Below are positions 61,991 through 63,470 of a stretch of 63,470 nucleotides of DNA, in pieces (the first letter of the stretch is position 1; each line of letters begins with the position of its first letter). The stretch comes from Klebsiella pneumoniae. Its GTDB lineage: Bacteria; Desulfobacterota; Binatia; UBA12015. The DNA lies in NCBI GenBank assembly GCA_945872365.1, contig CAMBZJ010000018.1, positions 1 to 63,470 on the forward strand. The letters run 5' to 3'. The position numbers and the translations under genes are program-made. The notes beneath the pieces were generated by a model. The model saw nothing but the letters and a program-made list of their open reading frames with translations. It was not told the DNA's origin and ran no database searches.

Positions 61991-63301
61991 TCAATCGGCT
62001 GGTGTCGCGAACGCGCCCGCGAGTTGCCTCAGGACGTCGCTGGTCGTGACGGGGCGCTGACCGTCCTCCGTCGGCGCAACGCCACCACGTACGCTCTTCA
62101 CCGACAAGTCCACGTCGGGTGACTCCGCCCGAAGCGCGGCCGCGGTGCAGCGCTCCCGCGGGCGGTGATGAAAGGCGTCGAGGCGGAAGATCCGCAGGGC
62201 GTTTTCATGCGTGATCTTGTTCACGTCGGCGTCCGGCACGCCGACGAGGCTCTCGGCGAGGATCTCGGGGGAGCGCGGCCATGTCGTATCGGAGTGCGGG
62301 TAGTCACACTCCCAGGTGATCGTGTCCAGGCCGACGCGGTCGCGAAGCAGAATCCCGGTCGCGTCATCGATGAAGCACGTGACCATGTGGTCCTTCCAAA
62401 CCTCGCTGGGCCGTCGCCCGCCGAACTCGTGATGGGTCCACGCGTGATGATGGTCGTGGACGTAGTCGGCGCGCTCGAGGAAGTAGGGAATCCAGCCGAT
62501 TCCACCCTCCGAGAGGGCGATCCGCAACTTCGGGTACCTCAACAGGACCCTCGACCAGAGGATGTCGGCGGCGAAGTCGACGATCTTGATCGGCGTCGTC
62601 GTGATCATCACGTCGACGGGCGCGTCCATCGAGTTGAAGGTCATGCCCGCTCCCGAGCCGATATGAACGGCGAGCACGGTACCCTCGTCCGAACAGGCCT
62701 CCCAGAGCGGGTCCCAGTGTTCGCTGTGAAAGCTCGGGAACCCGAGTTTCTCCGGGCTCTCCGTAAAACTCAAAGCGTGGCAACCCAAGCGCGCTACCCG
62801 TCGCACCTCGTCGGCCGTCGCCTTCGGATCCCACATCATCGGAAGGGCAAGCGGGATGAAGCGACCGGGATACGCGCCGCACCATTCGCCGATGTGCCAG
62901 TCGTTGTAGGCGCGGATCATGACCGCGGCGACGTTCTTGTCCGCGATTTCGGCGAACTTCATGCCGGTGAACGTCGGGAAAGACGGGAAGCAGAGCGACG
63001 CCAGGACTCCGTTCGCGTTCATGTCGCGGATGCGCTCGTGCACGTTCCAACAGCCCGGCCGGATCTGGTCGTACGAGGTCGGCTCCATTCCGTACTCCTG
63101 CGGAGGGCGACCAACCACGGCGTTCAAGGCGAGGTTAGGGATCTGCTTTCCGTCGAAAACCCAGACGTCGGACCCATCCTTCTTGCGAACGACCCTCGGC
63201 GCAACCGAATGAAACTGCACCGGGAGCGCCCGCTGGAACATGTCCGGGGGTTCGACTGCATGGTCGTCGACGCTAACGAGAATCATGTCCTGTGAGCGCA
63301 T
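61991..63301 (-). CDS. Amidohydrolase family 2 (TIM-barrel metal hydrolase)
   Basis: A 436-residue metal-dependent hydrolase or decarboxylase. MILVSVDDHAVEPPDMFQRA at the N-terminus holds the DxH metal motif in the form DDHAVEPP; SLCFPSFPTFTGMKFAEIAD, PGRFIPLALPMMWDPKATAD, LAVHIGSGAGM (metal His), IALSEGGIGWIPYFLERADY and ITWECDYPHSDTTWPRSPEI with the catalytic Asp complete the ACMSD/2-amino-3-carboxymuconate-type pattern. The last 60 residues (from about 375) are an extra tail without a recognised motif. Such enzymes act on cyclic or aromatic carboxylates. Confidence 0.92.
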   Translation of the reverse strand: MRSQDMILVSVDDHAVEPPDMFQRALPVQFHSVAPRVVRKKDGSDVWVFDGKQIPNLALNAVVGRPPQEYGMEPTSYDQIRPGCWNVHERIRDMNANGVLASLCFPSFPTFTGMKFAEIADKNVAAVMIRAYNDWHIGEWCGAYPGRFIPLALPMMWDPKATADEVRRVARLGCHALSFTESPEKLGFPSFHSEHWDPLWEACSDEGTVLAVHIGSGAGMTFNSMDAPVDVMITTTPIKIVDFAADILWSRVLLRYPKLRIALSEGGIGWIPYFLERADYVHDHHHAWTHHEFGGRRPSEVWKDHMVTCFIDDATGILLRDRVGLDTITWECDYPHSDTTWPRSPEILAESLVGVPDADVNKITHENALRIFRLDAFHHRPRERCTAAALRAESPDVDLSVKSVRGGVAPTEDGQRPVTTSDVLRQLAGAFATPAD

Positions 63302-63446
63302 CGTGAGTTACCTCGTGAGAGCCCCCGGGCTGGCGGATCGAGGGCACCGTTGACCATAGACCGATACGGGCGCCCACGTCGAACGGACCGAGCTGACAAT
63401 CAGTGGCTTCGGACCGATCCTGGCACGCGCCTGTCAAACGCAAGAA

Positions 63447-63470
63447 GGCCCGTCGCTTGCGCGACGGGCC
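63447..63470 (-). terminator. Perfect 10-bp hairpin at the right window edge
   Basis: GGCCCGTCGC-ttgc-GCGACGGGCC is a perfect inverted repeat; on the minus strand it is followed by TTCTTGCG. It probably terminates a minus-strand gene outside the window or a + strand gene whose T-tract lies past the edge. Confidence 0.55.

Overview
The window is a GC-rich, gene-dense bacterial chromosome segment. It has short gaps, many 4-nt start/stop overlaps, and no prophage, insertion sequence or CRISPR array that I can see. The gene content points to an uncultured 'deltaproteobacterial' lineage such as Myxococcota, Desulfobacterota_B or Binatota: DUF4215-type cysteine-rich repeats, a DUF3604 lipoprotein, rubrerythrin with DUF3501, a FdhF/YdeP oxidoreductase, luciferase-like (LLM) flavin/F420 oxidoreductases, several acyl-CoA enzymes and an amidohydrolase-2 protein. 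This placement is an inference from gene families and no rRNA is present to fix it.

Layout, left to right. 1-11.1 kb: a DUF3604 lipoprotein (truncated by the window edge), ferritin-like and secreted proteins, a siroheme nitrite/sulfite reductase coupled to a small cold-shock-like protein, elongation factor P, an enoyl-CoA hydratase and an epoxide-hydrolase-like enzyme. 11.1-11.76 kb: a gene-free stretch full of perfect hairpins and ending in a three-way-junction terminator, a candidate structured RNA on the + strand. 11.76-16.45 kb (all minus strand): an oxidative-stress and sulfur-carrier block of BFD-like ferredoxin, rubrerythrin, DUF3501 protein, Fur-family regulator, LON-domain protein, small membrane protein, rhodanese-ThiF fusion and histidine phosphatase; a 25-bp inverted repeat lies in front of rubrerythrin. 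16.5-23 kb: glgC, a glutathione S-transferase, then rnhB, a lipoyl-less E2-type acyltransferase, lipB and lipA as one tight minus-strand operon, and an acyl-CoA dehydrogenase.

23-30.5 kb: five overlapping minus-strand genes (hydrolase, glycosidase-glycosyltransferase fusion, ABC exporter, two tandem paralogous glycosyltransferase-like proteins), probably making and exporting a glycan or glycolipid. 30.5-32.5 kb: five tRNAs (Leu, Cys, Gly, Ser, Ser) around a BRCT-MerR-TPR protein. 32.6-42.4 kb: tadA, an acetolactate-synthase-like enzyme with a 9-codon leader ORF, and a catabolic-looking cluster (nitroreductase, HTH-cupin regulator, MFS transporter, SDR, two LLM oxidoreductases, acyl-CoA synthetase). 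42.4-43.7 kb: two paralogous small proteins, each preceded by an almost identical 19-bp palindrome, plus a 62-codon ORF. 43.7-48.5 kb: a tautomerase-like protein, an esterase, a rhodanese and the 5-oxoprolinase operon pxpBCA.

48.8-63.5 kb: FdhF/YdeP oxidoreductase, SnoaL-like protein, fatty acid desaturase, enolase, a 975-residue secreted cysteine-rich protein carrying a duplicated unnamed module, acyl-CoA dehydrogenase, SDR plus site-2 protease, an epimerase, a CbiX chelatase (able to feed the siroheme enzyme at 5.3-7 kb), a fragment of the DNA polymerase sliding clamp, and an amidohydrolase. The most unusual items are the structured RNA region, the palindrome-linked small paralogs, the glycosidase-glycosyltransferase operon, the E2-like protein beside lipBA, the BRCT-MerR-TPR fusion and the dnaN fragment.
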